A stretch of 64,000 nucleotides of DNA from Lithospermum erythrorhizon (Eukaryota > Streptophyta > Magnoliopsida > Boraginales > Boraginaceae): positions 1 to 64,000 of the forward strand of contig JADFUC010000709.1 in NCBI GenBank assembly GCA_019722365.1, written 5' to 3'. Shown in pieces: positions 36,001 through 47,899 of the stretch (the first letter of the stretch is position 1; every line of letters begins with the position of its first letter). Below the pieces are notes generated by a model. The model saw nothing but the letters and a program-made list of their open reading frames with translations. It did not search any database and had not been told where the DNA came from. Position numbers and translations under genes: made by a program.

Positions 36001-36834
36001 TCTGAAGCACTCCCAGAAATCATGCTTGGGACTAAAATTGGATGCTTAAGATGCATTGCTTTGTTAAATTCCAGACTACCACTTCTTTTCGGCTTCCTTG
36101 AACTAGATGAAACTTCATCTTCATCTTCCTCCCTTTTCCTGCCGCTCAACTCAACCGGCTAATGAATGTTAAACACATGCCGAGGTAATGGCCCTACATC
36201 CTCATTCAAGAGTGGTCCCATATCTTCCAATGTTTCATCCCCGTCAATGTAACATGTCTCCCTCTCATTTCCAATGGAAGCCTCATCCTCTATATCTGAA
36301 TCCTCCATTTCTTCTTCATTGCTATAGTTATAGTCGTCTTCCCGCATGAAAATTTCGTTTCAAAATCATAGTCGTCATTATCGACATCGCCATACAGCAA
36401 TTGTTTAACATTGTTAATCTCCATGAACTCATCAACCCCCTCTACTTGAAATTTCTCGCCGGGCCTTTCTACATCATCATTAATAACTTCCAAGCTTGCA
36501 TAGGAGTACCATATCATCGGGCCCTGTGCCCGCACACGTCAAATACTCAGCATTTACGGCTTGGCATTGGTTTTTTTACCCCCTGAACTTGCATAGGGTA
36601 CCACCCTAACAATAATTGACCACCCACATTTACTTCATCCTTCTTAGACCCTCCATCTCCTCTGTATCCTAACAGTTTTGCCTCTTCATCACTAGTTTCT
36701 TTCAAAGTAGCTTTAGGCCACTTACGTCTAAAATCAGCATACATCTCTCCTAACATCAAGCTCTTAGCAAGCTTACGACTGGTGTGGGTGACATAAATTC
36801 TATTTCCCCTAGCCATAGTCAAAGTATATGTCAC
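33068..36834 (-). pseudogene. Mutator-like (MURA) transposase, disrupted by a solo LTR
   Basis: This is the transposase of the host MULE, read on the minus strand. The N-terminal part (36834-36159) is acidic and in several frames. At 36149-35823 it reads VPSMISGSASDFRTLIREYA and the MuDR-type DNA-binding block with RVRVKCLQEGCDFSVF. At 35938-35687 comes LAKRYVNKVR. At 35644-35400 the catalytic core starts with LKKGFLAGCRRFICVDGCFL, which includes the first Asp, and ends at SWTW. The solo LTR (34265-35398) interrupts here; beyond it the frame resumes with WFIKLLKEDLEM (about 34261). Downstream are a worn VCPRVNE-like block (33700), a SWIM-like HAVCV and TWLRVYNNFLEP (33540-33410), and a zinc knuckle with tail TCPRKSAPSDGGSGSQPAP ending at a stop at 33068. 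Many frameshifts make it non-autonomous. Confidence 0.85.
34265..35398 (-). mobile_element. Solo LTR nested in the MULE transposase
   Basis: The 1,134-bp segment begins TGTTAGACTATATGCAATCC and ends GTGAGTCAACA, so it has TG...CA ends with TGTT/AACA inverted tips. It is flanked by ccatg on both sides (34260-34264 and 35399-35403), a perfect 5-bp target duplication. The interrupted transposase reads SWTW on one side and WFIKLLKED on the other, which confirms the insertion point independently. There is no coding sequence inside. The start agrees with the agggggggtgaat motif near LTR starts of some plant retrotransposons. The superfamily and LTR strand are not certain. Confidence 0.92.
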
Positions 36835-37489
36835 ATTTTTCTTTGCGTCTTAAAATTTGAACTAAGCCATTATTCAAAAAGTGAACTTCTTTATAAAGCT
36901 TGAGGCAAATCCTTTTCAACCCCATCTCCCGCAAACAATACATCAACCATATCATAGTCATTCGCGGCCTCACATTAGTCGTGCCATACCTGCGGTATCA
37001 CGATGGCGTGACTCTGAGAGCCTCCCGTTTGCACAATTTTAGAGTGAAGAAATCATTTTCCTCCATATGTCTGATGCATGTGGTATTAGTAACTACAAAT
37101 AATCACTAAATTGAACATAAACAACAATAAACTTGGGAAATTGTTCAAAACTTACCATAATCTTTGGGGAAATTATAGATGGTTCCTTAACCTTCTGCCA
37201 TGAGTTGATTCATCCCAATTCGAAGAATTCATCAGGTAATTCGTCTTCTAAGGGGCTATGGGACTTCCTCTTTCTCGACATTGCCGCTTGAGAATTTTGA
37301 TTGAAGGGGTTTCGAAGGGTTTTTGGTGATGAAGGGATTTCAAAGAGTTTTTTGGTGATGAAGATTTTTAGAAGTAAATTAATTGGAATGGGTGATTAGA
37401 TATGTTAATTAAATTCATTATAGCACGAGGATACGTACGGTATTATAAGGTTTAAACCGAGTATTTTAACCTTCCCCTATTTTAAATTA

Positions 37490-37674
37490 AAAAAATGTGT
37501 TTTAGGTGTAAAAAAGAGGTGACAGGACCATGGGTGAAATAAAAAATAGTTTAAGGACACTGACTGAGAAGCGATAAATAATTTAGGGAAGTGGTGGGAA
37601 ACCGAAGCTAATAGTTCGAGAGAGGAATAGCATAAGCCAAAGTACTAGTTCGGGGGAAAAATGTGGGTGCAGCT
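37490..37674 (-). repeat. Right TIR of the Mutator-like element
   Basis: In reverse complement it gives catttttcccccgaac, then a gaactatta block, taaattatttatc and cttaaactattttttatttc, colinear with the left TIR but diverged, which indicates an old insertion. Confidence 0.75.
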
Positions 37675-37833
37675 GATCAATTTTAACCTCAATGAAAACA
37701 TCCATATCAACAAATGTACAAATTTGAGCAAGATTTCTTGAAATATCACATGCATGTGTCGCCAGTTTTGCCTATATAATGAGTGCAAGCTCAGCTCATA
37801 CTTCACATAACTGAAAGTTAACAACAAAATAGA

Positions 37834-39778
37834 ATGATTCATCTATCAACTCCAGTCATGTTGTTCTCTTACATTATTGATGAATTATGGCTAATCTCTC
37901 TAGTTCTTGTAATTCTCCTAGCACTAGTAGCCTCTCTACGTGTCTTGAACAAACCAAAATCAGGAGGAATAACTCCTCCAAAATTCCCACCAAGTCCCCA
38001 AACCTGCAATCATAGGCAATTATCACCAACTTGGAAAACTGCCTCATCAAAGCCTCCACAAACTGTCCCAAAAATATGGTCAAGTTATGTTACTTAATCT
38101 AGGTAGCATCCCTACCATAGTCATCTCTTCCCCTGGATTGACCAAACAAATCTTGAAAACCCATGATCTTGATTTCTGCAGCCGACCCGAGTCCCAGGGT
38201 CCGAGGAAAATGACATATAACTTGCTAGACGTCGCATTTGCACCTTACAACGACGAATGGAAGGAAAGGCGAAAAATATTGTCTTTCCAAATTTTGAACT
38301 CAAAGAGAAGCAATTCACTTTTGAAATCTAAGAGGGTTGAAGTTGTGAAGAAATTGATTGAATCACTATCACTACAAGCTTCAGAAAAAAAATACTATAA
38401 ACCTTGATCAAAAAATGTTTCACGTCTTGGGTGAAATTACCACTTGTATGTGTTGCTTTCGGCAAGTGTTATACAGAGTATCAATTCAAGGGCGGAAGTC
38501 AAGAATTGAAAGGAATTCTTGGTGAAATGTCTAATAATTTGCTTAGTTTTTCAGCTGAAGATTATCTACCATCAATTTTGGGACGAATAATTGATACTAT
38601 CTCAGGGCAACGTAGGAAGTTACACAATTGCTATGCTAAAATTGATGCATATTTTGAAACAACACTTCGGGAACATTTGCATAAGCATGAAAGAACGAAA
38701 GGTGAAGTGGATGAGGACTACGTTGACGTCTTGATTCGTTTGTCAAAGGAACCAAAATTTCCCTTTAGTGAGCAACACATCAAGGCGATGTTCATGGTAA
38801 GCTACTCTATTATCTTGCATGCATGAATTAGTAATAAGAAAGACTATACTACTATTGCATATTAAAATATTAGTTATGGTATTTAATTAGTACGGAGTAA
38901 TTCAAAGTAGTAAAAATATTACCATATGGAAATGATACGGGAAATATATAATCTTGGATGTTAACATTTTTAGCTAAAATTGACATTACTATTAAATATC
39001 TTTTGATCTTAAAAGGGGATTTTTTTTCATTTATATGGAGTACTGTTTAATTATATCTTCATGCCTAGAATATTTGTTATAGTGTATGCTTAATAATTTC
39101 CATCGAATTGTGACATGCATATGGCCAATTTCGAATCATCGATAGGATATCTTTCTTGGAGGAATTGACACTAGTGCGAACACTATTGTATGGGCAATGA
39201 CAGAGCTTATTCGATACCCTAATGTGATGCAAAAAAGTTCAAAATGAGATTCGGAGGAGCATAGGAAGAAAAGAAAAGCTCACTGAAGAAGATATCACAA
39301 ACTTGAAATATTTAAAAATGGTGAGTGAAAAAGAAACATTTCCCGGTTTCCACATCAGGCTCTCTTCTTGTTTCCACATGAAGCCGCCTGATATTGCAAA
39401 ATTGAAGATGCCAATTGCAGCTTTCCAAGTGTCCACCGAAACCACAGGAGGTATCTGATCAATGCATGGGCAATGGGAAGGGATCCTACAATTTGGGAGA
39501 ATCCAGATGAATTTTATCCTGAAAGGTTTGAGAATTCTGAAATTGATTTTAAGGGCACAAATTTTGAACTTATACCCTTTGGAGCTGGTCGTCGAATATG
39601 TCCTGGGCTTGCAATGGCTATCAATAGTATTGAGTACATATTAACCAATCTTCTGTATTTCTTTGACTGGGAACTGCCTGATGGAGTGAAGATTGAAGGT
39701 GTTAGCATGGAAGAGATAGTTGGGATCACTATCCACAAGAAAATACCACTTCATCTAAAACCTATCAAGTATATGTAG
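37834..39778 (+). pseudogene. CYP71-type cytochrome P450 pseudogene, copy 2
   Basis: A nearly full-length A-type P450. Exon 1 (37834-38796) has a hydrophobic anchor after MIHLSTPVMLF, then PPKFPPSP and a one-base shift into IIGNYHQLGKLPHQSLHKLS. It continues ISSPGLTKQILKTHDLDFC, NLLDVAFAPYNDEWKERRK, a second pair of shifts near 38390-38450, then LGEMSNNLLSFSAEDYLPS and EDYVDVLIRL. Exon 2 (39146-39778) has the I-helix [17 protein letters not shown], a shift at the A-run near 39232, and TEEDITNLKYLKM. A scrambled K-helix/PERF stretch follows (39320-39450), then MGRDPTIWENPDEFYPERF and the haem loop FGAGRRICPG. The single phase-0 intron is typical. At least five frame breaks argue against a working enzyme. 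A TATA-like tatataatg lies near 37772. Confidence 0.9.
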
Positions 39779-39789
39779 GCAGCAAAAGC

Positions 39790-40850
39790 TGATGTTAGTT
39801 TCTTGATATTGTGTGTTTTTCTCATATACATACGAATGAATAATGTGAGTGCAAAGGGCTTGACAATGTTGAAGTCAAATCTTGTAGGAACTTTGCTTCT
39901 TATAAAAAGTATTTGGCCACAAAACAATCCATTTCCATTTAAAGTATTTAATTCTTCCAATTTGATCGATACGTTTCATGCATTAAAAAGGCTTGACTTT
40001 ACAAGAATACACGTTGAGGGACAGACTTCCAATTTTGATCCAGAACATTGGATGAATTCAAACTTGAAACTCCAAAGTCCAAAGTATCACCTCGAGGCTC
40101 GACTAGTCGAGACCACTCTGATGGGCCCTGCATGTATGGGCTTGGACCAACTATAACTCAGCAGGCAGGACAAGGAATTGGAGGAGTAAAGGACTAAAGG
40201 AGTAAGTTCTAGACTTATTAAAGTCATGAACCATTAAATAGGATACCAACAGTTCCTTCTAAAAATCACATGTATATAGTATATACACCTCACAACTAAA
40301 TTGGATAAGCATGCTCACTCAAGCTTTTCTTTTTATTTAAACATTTTGATTTAATACTAACTTTAGTGTAACTCTTTCTTGCCTTTTGAAGATCTTTTTT
40401 CGGGTAATCAAAGGGCTCAACCATCCTTTAAAATCTCATTGTATCCTAATAATTCATAACATAGTCCATCCAATCGAATAACGTTTTTAGTTGATTCATT
40501 CGACTCCAGTTCAATCATCTTATTGAAGAAAAATCAAAATGATCTAAACCCAGACCTATTTAACCTCAACACACCCTACGTAAAAGTTGTAAACTATTGT
40601 CTCATGCACACAACTACAGTAATAAATTAGTCCGTATTAATAATACAAAGATCCCAATCATAGGAAACATAGTAGTAAAGTCTACTTTAATAGGCATGCT
40701 TGGTGAGTTAAAGCTCCCACATTTTGAGTTTGAAAATTGAAGAAATGGAGAACAGCACCTGTACAGGCTTTTACACTTCCACCTCCGACTTGCTAACGTG
40801 AATTCCACACACAACCTCCCTTAAATGTCCAAAATGGTTGTCGCTCTTCC
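39790..40850. other. Intergenic DNA after P450 copy 2
   Basis: It holds P450 3' flank and unassigned sequence. Open frames at 39803-40156 and 40614-40814 show no recognisable domain. Confidence 0.45.
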
Positions 40851-40858
40851 ACTCTTTC

Positions 40859-42186
40859 AAACCAGGTCACTCTTTGGATATGCTCACGTCACCTACTCAC
40901 ACATTGCTTACTTTTCCTCTAATATTTTTTCAGCCGTCGGATGGGATTAGTAAAGTGCTGTTTGGTGGACAGATCACTGATGAGGAAGCTCAAAACCTCA
41001 ACAAGAGGAAATTTGTTTTTATGTTTTAATATTTTGATTTAATTATCACGGTAATAGTAAGTTATAGATAATTTAAGCACAGGTTGTTCTGAAGTCTGTG
41101 AATAATATATAAGCTAACCGGTAGTGTAGTATGCGCATAAAGGACTGGTGGATGTGTAATCGCTAACTGTTAATTGATTTGGTTAAGGTCACATTTTCTC
41201 CCTTCAGGAAACAATGCTCTGAGTATAAACTGAAGGAGATGAGTGGCAGCACTATTTTTGAATCTGGAACGAATAATGCTTCTACTGATAACAGGACGTC
41301 AGTAAGAATTGTTCAGGTATATATTAGGTATTAGGGATGTGGTATTGTCGTATTAAATTGCAATTCATTCTTGTTGCCTCGATTGTTCTGCAGCAAGCTA
41401 CGAATGGAATAAGCCAGATCTCCTTTAGCACTGAGGAAAGAGTTTCCCCGAAGAAACCTAGTAGTGTGCCAGAGGTTGCAAAGCAACGTGAACTGAGTGG
41501 AACGCTGGATACTGAGGCTGACAGCAAGATAGGGAAACATATATCCAATGCAAAGTGCAAGGAGCTAAGTGGAAATGATATATTTGGCCCTCCTACAGAA
41601 ATTCTTCCTAGATCATTGGCTGCTGCACGGTCAATGGGATCAAAAGATAGCAGGGACATGGGAGAGCCAGCTCCACGAGCAGTACGCACATCTGTCAAGG
41701 TTTCTAATGTGAGTTTACTTCTTAGACTCATTATCCCTCTTACTGATTTCTTCGCTTGAACCCTTCCTCTAGTCTCCATGGTATATATTCAGTAGTAGGG
41801 GTACAATTTCTCCATGATATATGCATGCCAAACGTTATTAAATTATGCCTTGGAGAGGAGTCAATCTCCATGATATTTAGCACGATATTTTGAGTTGCGT
41901 TTTTACTTTATTGTAGCCTGCTGGAGGCCAAAGTAATATCATGTTTGGTGAAGAACAAGTTGTCAAGACAACAAAGAAAATACATAATCAGAAGTTTGCA
42001 GAGCTTACTGGTAATGACATCTTCAAGGGAGATGCTGCTGGATCTTCTGAGAAGTCATTGAGCAACGCCAAACTGAAAGAAATGAATGGCAATGATATAT
42101 TTGCTGATGGCAAGGTTGATTCCAGGGAACACTTTGCTGGTGTCCGCAAACCCCCTGGTGGTGAGAGCAGCATTGCGTTAGTTTAG
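40859..42186 (+). pseudogene. DUF4057 family gene with a lost splice donor
   Basis: This is a plant family of unknown function with repeated (K/R)ELSGNDIF-like motifs, sometimes called HN1-like. A worn N-terminal piece at about 40859 reads KPGHSLDMLT where the family has RKPHTSTADLLTWSE. Exon 2 (40934-41010) gives PSDGISKVLFGGQITDEEAQ and ends NLNKRK; the next bases are AT, not GT, so the donor is mutated. Exon 3 (41208-41316) begins KQCSEYKLKEMSGSTIF. Exon 4 (41394-41708) has QATNGISQISF, KKPSSVPEVAKQRELSGTL and AKCKELSGNDIFGPP. Exon 5 (41917-42186) has IMFGEEQ, QKFAELTGNDIF, LKEMNGNDIFADG and ends RKPPGGESSIALV with a stop. Exons 3-5 are clean with correct phases; no good first-exon ATG was found. 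It could be a recent pseudogene or an exon-skipping survivor. Confidence 0.85.
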
Positions 42187-42189
42187 TCG

Positions 42190-45100
42190 CCCACTCTCCC
42201 TAGTCACTACTCCTCGATAACTAGTTTCATGCTGAACATGCCACTGCTCTAGTGCTCTTCTTGTTAATTATTACTACCACCTTTCAACTTCGGAAGACAT
42301 TTTGCCGCATCAAAAGTGCAAATCAAAGGCTCACCTCGGTAAAGTGCAAACCACGTAAACTGTTTATTTTAAACTCAATCGATTTCAATTAAAATGATTG
42401 AATCTGTTCAATATACATTTAATAATGTGTATAACTAAATGAATGAATATAGGAAACATCGACTTTCAAATTATTTTGCTCAAATCAAGTCAAATATTTG
42501 GCGTCTGTTGTCACCCAGGTCAAAAGTATATTCATAGATCAAGGTAAATCTCATTTTTTAAGTTTGAATGTATAATATTGAATCAAGTCGAACCAATCTC
42601 AACATATGCATTACATCGAACGAGCCAAAAAAGGTTCATAAGATTCAACACGTTTAGATGCCTAGTTCGTTTTGGCACATTCTCAACTCTCTCCACAGGC
42701 TGCTCAATGAGTAAAGCCTTTGTGGATTTTGGTAACAGATCTGTGTACTCTTGGAAGGGAGACTTAAAGAAGCAAGTTTCCTTCTCTGGAGTAAGGAATC
42801 CATATGTCTTGAGAAGACAATCAAAGTAATAATCCAAATAAATTGTAAATGGTATCAATAGTGAATACAAATGCCAAATAACTTCCATATATTGATCAAC
42901 ACAAAAAGGCACTGTTATCTCCCAAACGACCCTATTTTTTATGATAACTTTCTAATATATTGATCAAGACAAGGCATTATTGTAGCAATCAAATTAAACC
43001 TCACATTGAAAATTAATTTTTATCTTTCAGATTGCTTAGAAATTTTGGGTGAAATTTTAATTAGATGTAATATAATTCGTATGGTAATATTTTTAGGACA
43101 AGTGTTTAACAAGGTTTCGGTTTTAGGCCATTATCAATTTGTTATATAGTTAGATTTGTATGCCCGGTCGCGCCCCTTCTCTTTTATAATTTTTCAATGA
43201 TTTTGATGTTATATGTAGAACCCTTTATTAGAATTAAACATGATATTAGTCGTATTTTATGAGTTATTATTAAGCCACAACTAGTCTTGAAAGCATCCAT
43301 AAAGTGATTCAAGATTTGCTTGATTGTGTTTGATAAATGATTGGCATGCATGCATGGGATCTACCCCTTTCACATTGGCTTAATGAACAGAGTCGTACTT
43401 GCAAGAAGGGCATCTATCGGTTTCACATTCATGACCTTCATACCTTGCATTAAGTCCTCCAACAGTGTCTCACAACATATGGAACAAGAAACCATTTTAC
43501 TATTTGCTTCCTCAAAGAGACTATAGAGTTTGGATATTAAATTATTTCAATCATCAAACAAGTTGCGAAACCCCAAATAAAACATATTACTACATTTATT
43601 CTCTAACAGAACTGACCAAAAAATAGATTCTGTTTTCACTAAACAATGAAGTTACCAAGAAGCATTTTACTTCCTTGTTTTGTATCCAAACGGATATGAG
43701 AAAGCCAAGAGACCAGCAACAGCGTGATACTACTCTCCCCTTTCGCGAATTGATTAGGTTAACCAACATTTTTTTATACAATCGGCTAAATAATTATTGA
43801 CAAACGGCCTTATTATCAAACACATCGCCAATAGAAGTAATGGACTATCTTAGATATATTATTGTCTTAAATTCATTTTGTAATGGACAATATTTTCGCA
43901 ACTGTTGTTAAATAATACTTGATTGCTTTTCATCTTTCACAAATAAATTTTTTCAAATTATTTTGTCTTTCTACCATAAAAAATTGTAATTTTACATTTT
44001 CAATATACTTTTTGACTACTTTTTATGATTAAATTATATATCAACCAATAATATAATTTCAATTAATTCTCTTTCTATATTTTCAATGTACTTTTTGACT
44101 ACTTTTTTATTTTCTTAATCTATGTGCAATTGGCTAGGAATACAACTAAAAGAGAACGAATGGGGTATAATCTATCTATTAGTTCACTCAAAGAACGAGT
44201 GTACGTGATATTCCAGGACAGAAACCTTGATGTCCGTTAGTGCGACAATTTCACATTTTTAAAAAACTGAGTGTTGTACTAAAATCAAAGCACATGTTGC
44301 TTATGAAAGAAAGCGAATTAAATGCGCTTTGAATCTACTGGTCATATAACGTGCGTTGCCGCGTGGACAATTTGTGAATAAAAATAAATAAATAAATTCA
44401 TTTTTTTGGTTTAAGTCTATTAAAATATAAAATAATTTATGTATGTTAAGCAGCTAAATAATATAATCATATATTCTTTATTGAAATTCTTTAAAATAAT
44501 AATGAGAAATATTAAATTTCATAGATTAAAATCTTGAATAGTAAATTATGGATACGTTTTCATATTAGCGTTAATTTATTTCAAAATTTAAAAAATGACC
44601 TATTTTTTTAATTACACTTTGACTATTTGCAATATTTAAGTATTTAGCCTTATATCATTCAAATGCTCCCGCCGTATATATTTGAAATTTATTATTTTCA
44701 ATTTTCTTATAAAATACTCCATTTAAAAAAAATTAACTTTATTGAGAATAATTTTGCAAACCTTTTCAAATCTTACATTACTATGAGGAGGTCTCGACAA
44801 CCAAGAATTACTAATAATAGAGGTTCGAGACACACTGAACGACTTACGAAGTTAGATAATTTAATTTTAAAATAGTCTTGACCATAATATGGTTATGAAG
44901 TCTTATACTTCATTATCAAAAAATAAAAATATAACTTAATGTAAAAATAATCATTATTATACTTTTGTGTTGAAATATACCATTAGGCTTTTCAATGTGA
45001 TGACTATTGGTATATTTCAAACTAAAGAATCATTTCTACGCATGCAAAGAGATGATTATACGTTTATAACTATGACGACATGAATTAATAGAAGATATAT

Positions 45101-45515
45101 CAAATGCGTTTTAAGCTATCATAGTATTTTATATTGGGAGTTTAAAAAGACATGTTTTTTCTAAAAGTAATATTTTTCACCTTTTAATAGTTAAATTCAT
45201 CAAAATAAGTACATGTATATAAAATTATACTAATAAATAATATTATACTTTATTACGAGTAATTGTATATGATTATATTTTAATTAAAATTTATAAATAT
45301 TATTACAAGTATTCGAGTCTCTTAAAAATGAGTTAATTCTTAAGATTTATAAAATGACCACGATTATATATAAAAAATTACAAAAAAATTACCAAATTTT
45401 TTTTTTGCAAATTCTCTCATCGTTTTAGTGTAAGTTGGTTCATCTTAGATTCAATCTTTTGAATTGATCGCTATGCATAAATGATAATCTTATTTTAATT
45501 AATTCAAAATGATAT
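42190..45515. other. AT-rich intergenic DNA, unassigned short frames
   Basis: Minus-strand frames at 42912-42583 (with [19 protein letters not shown]) and about 43500-43350 (with SCSICCETLLEDLMQGM) look a little protein-like but match no family I recognise. They may be exon remnants. The rest has no visible gene. Confidence 0.4.
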
Positions 45516-45519
45516 ATTT

Positions 45520-46525
45520 TTCATATTTATTTGTATTCAAATTTTTTGATATCTATTACCATCATTAAAAATATAACAAACATTAAATCTTAGCAAATAA
45601 AATTAGTTAAATGTAAACGCACCAAACCATAATAAATATTTTTGTTTATTCATCTAAATGTTTAATGAAAATTTAAAATGTCTTGACATCTCTTTCACCG
45701 TCTTTCAACGTTCTATGTTCCAATAAGGTAAATGAAAATATAGTGATAATATACTATGATCTATAATAATGGTTTGAAGAATATAAACGGTATTTGAAAA
45801 ATTATCTAAGAATTATTAGTGGTTGTAGATATAGAAAGTGTTACATTATAATGTCCTTGGAAGCTTTTTGGGTGCTTCGTTCTTACTCTAAAAGCCGTTA
45901 ACAACGTGTATCACGAGATCATTCTGAAGCGGAATAAGATTTGATATTGTAATCTTTTTCTAATATTTGAGGTATGATGATGAAATTAGATAATACCTAG
46001 TATAAAATAATGGGTATTTATATAACAAATAATATACTTCATCCGTCCCTATTTAGTTGATCATATAGCAAAAAAAATGTTTATTCTGCATTTTCTTGTC
46101 GTTTCACATTTTGAATGCAACTTTTTTGAACTTTGAAAAGACATTCAACATCATTGTTTTGCCATAATATTCTTCTTTTAATTGATTGATAGTTTATCTC
46201 TCCTTGAAAATAGTAAAATAAATTAGTTACTTAATAAAGTACTTTTTAGCTACATAATCAAGTAATTAGCTACATAAATATAATTATTTATTTTAATTCT
46301 TCAATATTGGTTGTGTAATGGTGGAATAATGAGAGTCATGTAACTTTCAAATATTTTAATTATGAGCTATAATAAGAATGAAGTAATAACATAAACATAA
46401 TTATTTATTTTAATTATCCAACAGAGTCATGTAACATCAAATTATAGCTTCTTGAGGTATTTTTTTTTTTATGTTTAATGGGTTTAATTCTTATTATTAT
46501 TTTATTATTATAGTTTGATGACCAT
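45520..46525 (+). repeat. Segmental duplication, copy A
   Basis: This directly repeats the sequence at 46585-47620. Shared blocks in order include a gatctataataat-gaatataaacggtattt stretch, cttggaagcttt, gtataaaataatgg, aacaaataatat, tggaataat-gag-catgtaactt and a tatttaatta-rich end. Copy A has an extra stretch of about 240 bp (46027-46265) starting ttcatccgtccctatttag that copy B lacks; its start resembles Stowaway-like MITE termini. Confidence 0.8.
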
Positions 46526-46584
46526 TATTTAGTTGATCACTACATACATAAATTATAATCTGTTTAATTTCGAAGGATTATTTA

Positions 46585-47620
46585 TTTATATTCAAATTTT
46601 TTATTTTATTATCATCATCAAAAGTATAACTAACATCAATGTTAACTCTTAGTAAAACAAAAGCGTTAAATGTAAGCTTATCAAATCATAGTGAATATTT
46701 TCGTTTATTAAATCTAAATATTTAATGAAAATATAAAATATCTCAAACATCTCCTATAAGTCTTCATCAATTTCTATGTTCATGCAATTAAATGAAAAGC
46801 GAATTATAATATCATTTGATCTATAATAATTGTGTAAAGAATATAAACGGTATTTAAGTGTGAATAGTTAGAGAGTATAGTTAAGTAATACAAATCGACA
46901 TATATGTGTAGAATGGGGTTTAAGTTTAGCTATCTGAAATATAGGAATGTCAGCTATACGAAATAAAGGATATCGCGCTATACGTATTTGTTCATTCTAT
47001 CAATACAAAATTTCATTTCAAAATAAAAAAATAAAAACGGTATTTAAAAAATTACCTAAGAATTATTAATGGTTAGAGATATAGAAAATGGTTAAATTAT
47101 AATGTTCTTGGAAGCTTTCTTTGGATCTTCTTACTCTAAAATGACTAACAACATGCATATGAATCATTTTAAGAAAATGAATAAAAGTTGACATTGTAAT
47201 CTTTCTCTGCTATTTGAGTTATGACGTTGAAAGTATAAAATAATGGATATTTACATAACAAATAATATGTTAATTTTGTGTTACTATGAATATATAGGTG
47301 AAATAATGAGAATCATGTAACTTAAATATTTTAATATAAGTTATGGGGTAAATACATAAATATAATTATTTAATCTAACTATTCAATATTCTTTGTGTAA
47401 CTTTCAAAAGTTGGAATAATAATGAGTCATGTAACTTCCAAATATTTTAGTTATGAGCTATAATTAGAGATAAACTAATAAACATAAACACTATTATTTA
47501 TATTAATTATCCAATAGAGTCATGCAACATGAAGTTGTAATTTTCTTATTTTATGTTTTAATGCTTTTAACTCTCATTATTATTTAATTATTATTAAAGT
47601 TTGATAATCATTAAAAGTCT
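46585..47620 (+). repeat. Segmental duplication, copy B
   Basis: Direct repeat partner of copy A with scattered substitutions and indels throughout. It carries the 177-bp insertion described separately. The duplicated DNA shows no coding content. Confidence 0.8.
46858..47034 (+). mobile_element. 177-bp insertion with 13-bp target duplication and A-rich tail
   Basis: aaacggtatttaa occurs at 46845-46857 and again at 47035-47047, flanking 177 bases absent from copy A, where a single aaacggtatttg is found near 45787-45798. The insert ends in an A-rich tail (tttcaaaataaaaaaata). A long target duplication and an A-rich 3' end fit a SINE-like or LINE-mobilised retroposon, but clear A and B boxes are not seen, so the family is open. 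Confidence 0.8.
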
Positions 47621-47814
47621 TGTAAATAACTTTATTTGAGAGGAATAATATAGTTTTAGCAAAAAATGAAAGAAATATAGATATATATGATTAAAGTAAT
47701 AAACTTGATCGAAGACTCGCTTCTTTAATCATGAAAATTAGATTTGGGACAAAACTAATGGGATAGTTAATCATCTAGTCATATTTTATTTCATGCCTCT
47801 CCACTACTACTTAC

Positions 47815-47823
47815 TTATATAAT
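47815..47823 (+). promoter_or_regulatory. Likely TATA box of DPP6N-like copy 1
   Basis: ttatataat lies about 80 bases before the start codon, a plausible spacing for a short plant 5' leader. Confidence 0.5.
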
Positions 47824-47899
47824 GTGAGGTCTCAAACTATTTTCATTCATCAAATCTCATTTCCTCAATCATAATAACATAAAGAAAGTACCCAAAAAA

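Larger units (their letters stand above)
31893..37674 (-). mobile_element. Mutator-like element with long TIRs, transposase on minus strand
   Basis: Left end (31893 to about 32090) and right end (about 37490-37674, inverted) match piecewise: cattttacctcctgaac versus catttttcccccgaac, then gaactat-, taaactattt- and accatg-type blocks in the same order and spacing. Immediately outside, aatcaattt (31884-31892) and gatcaattt (37675-37683) match at 8 of 9 bases, the size of a MULE target duplication. Inside are a broken MURA-type transposase, a GRF-like ORF and a nested solo LTR of 1,134 bp. Without the LTR the element is about 4.6 kb. The right end lies roughly 160 bp upstream of the second P450 copy. 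Confidence 0.85.
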
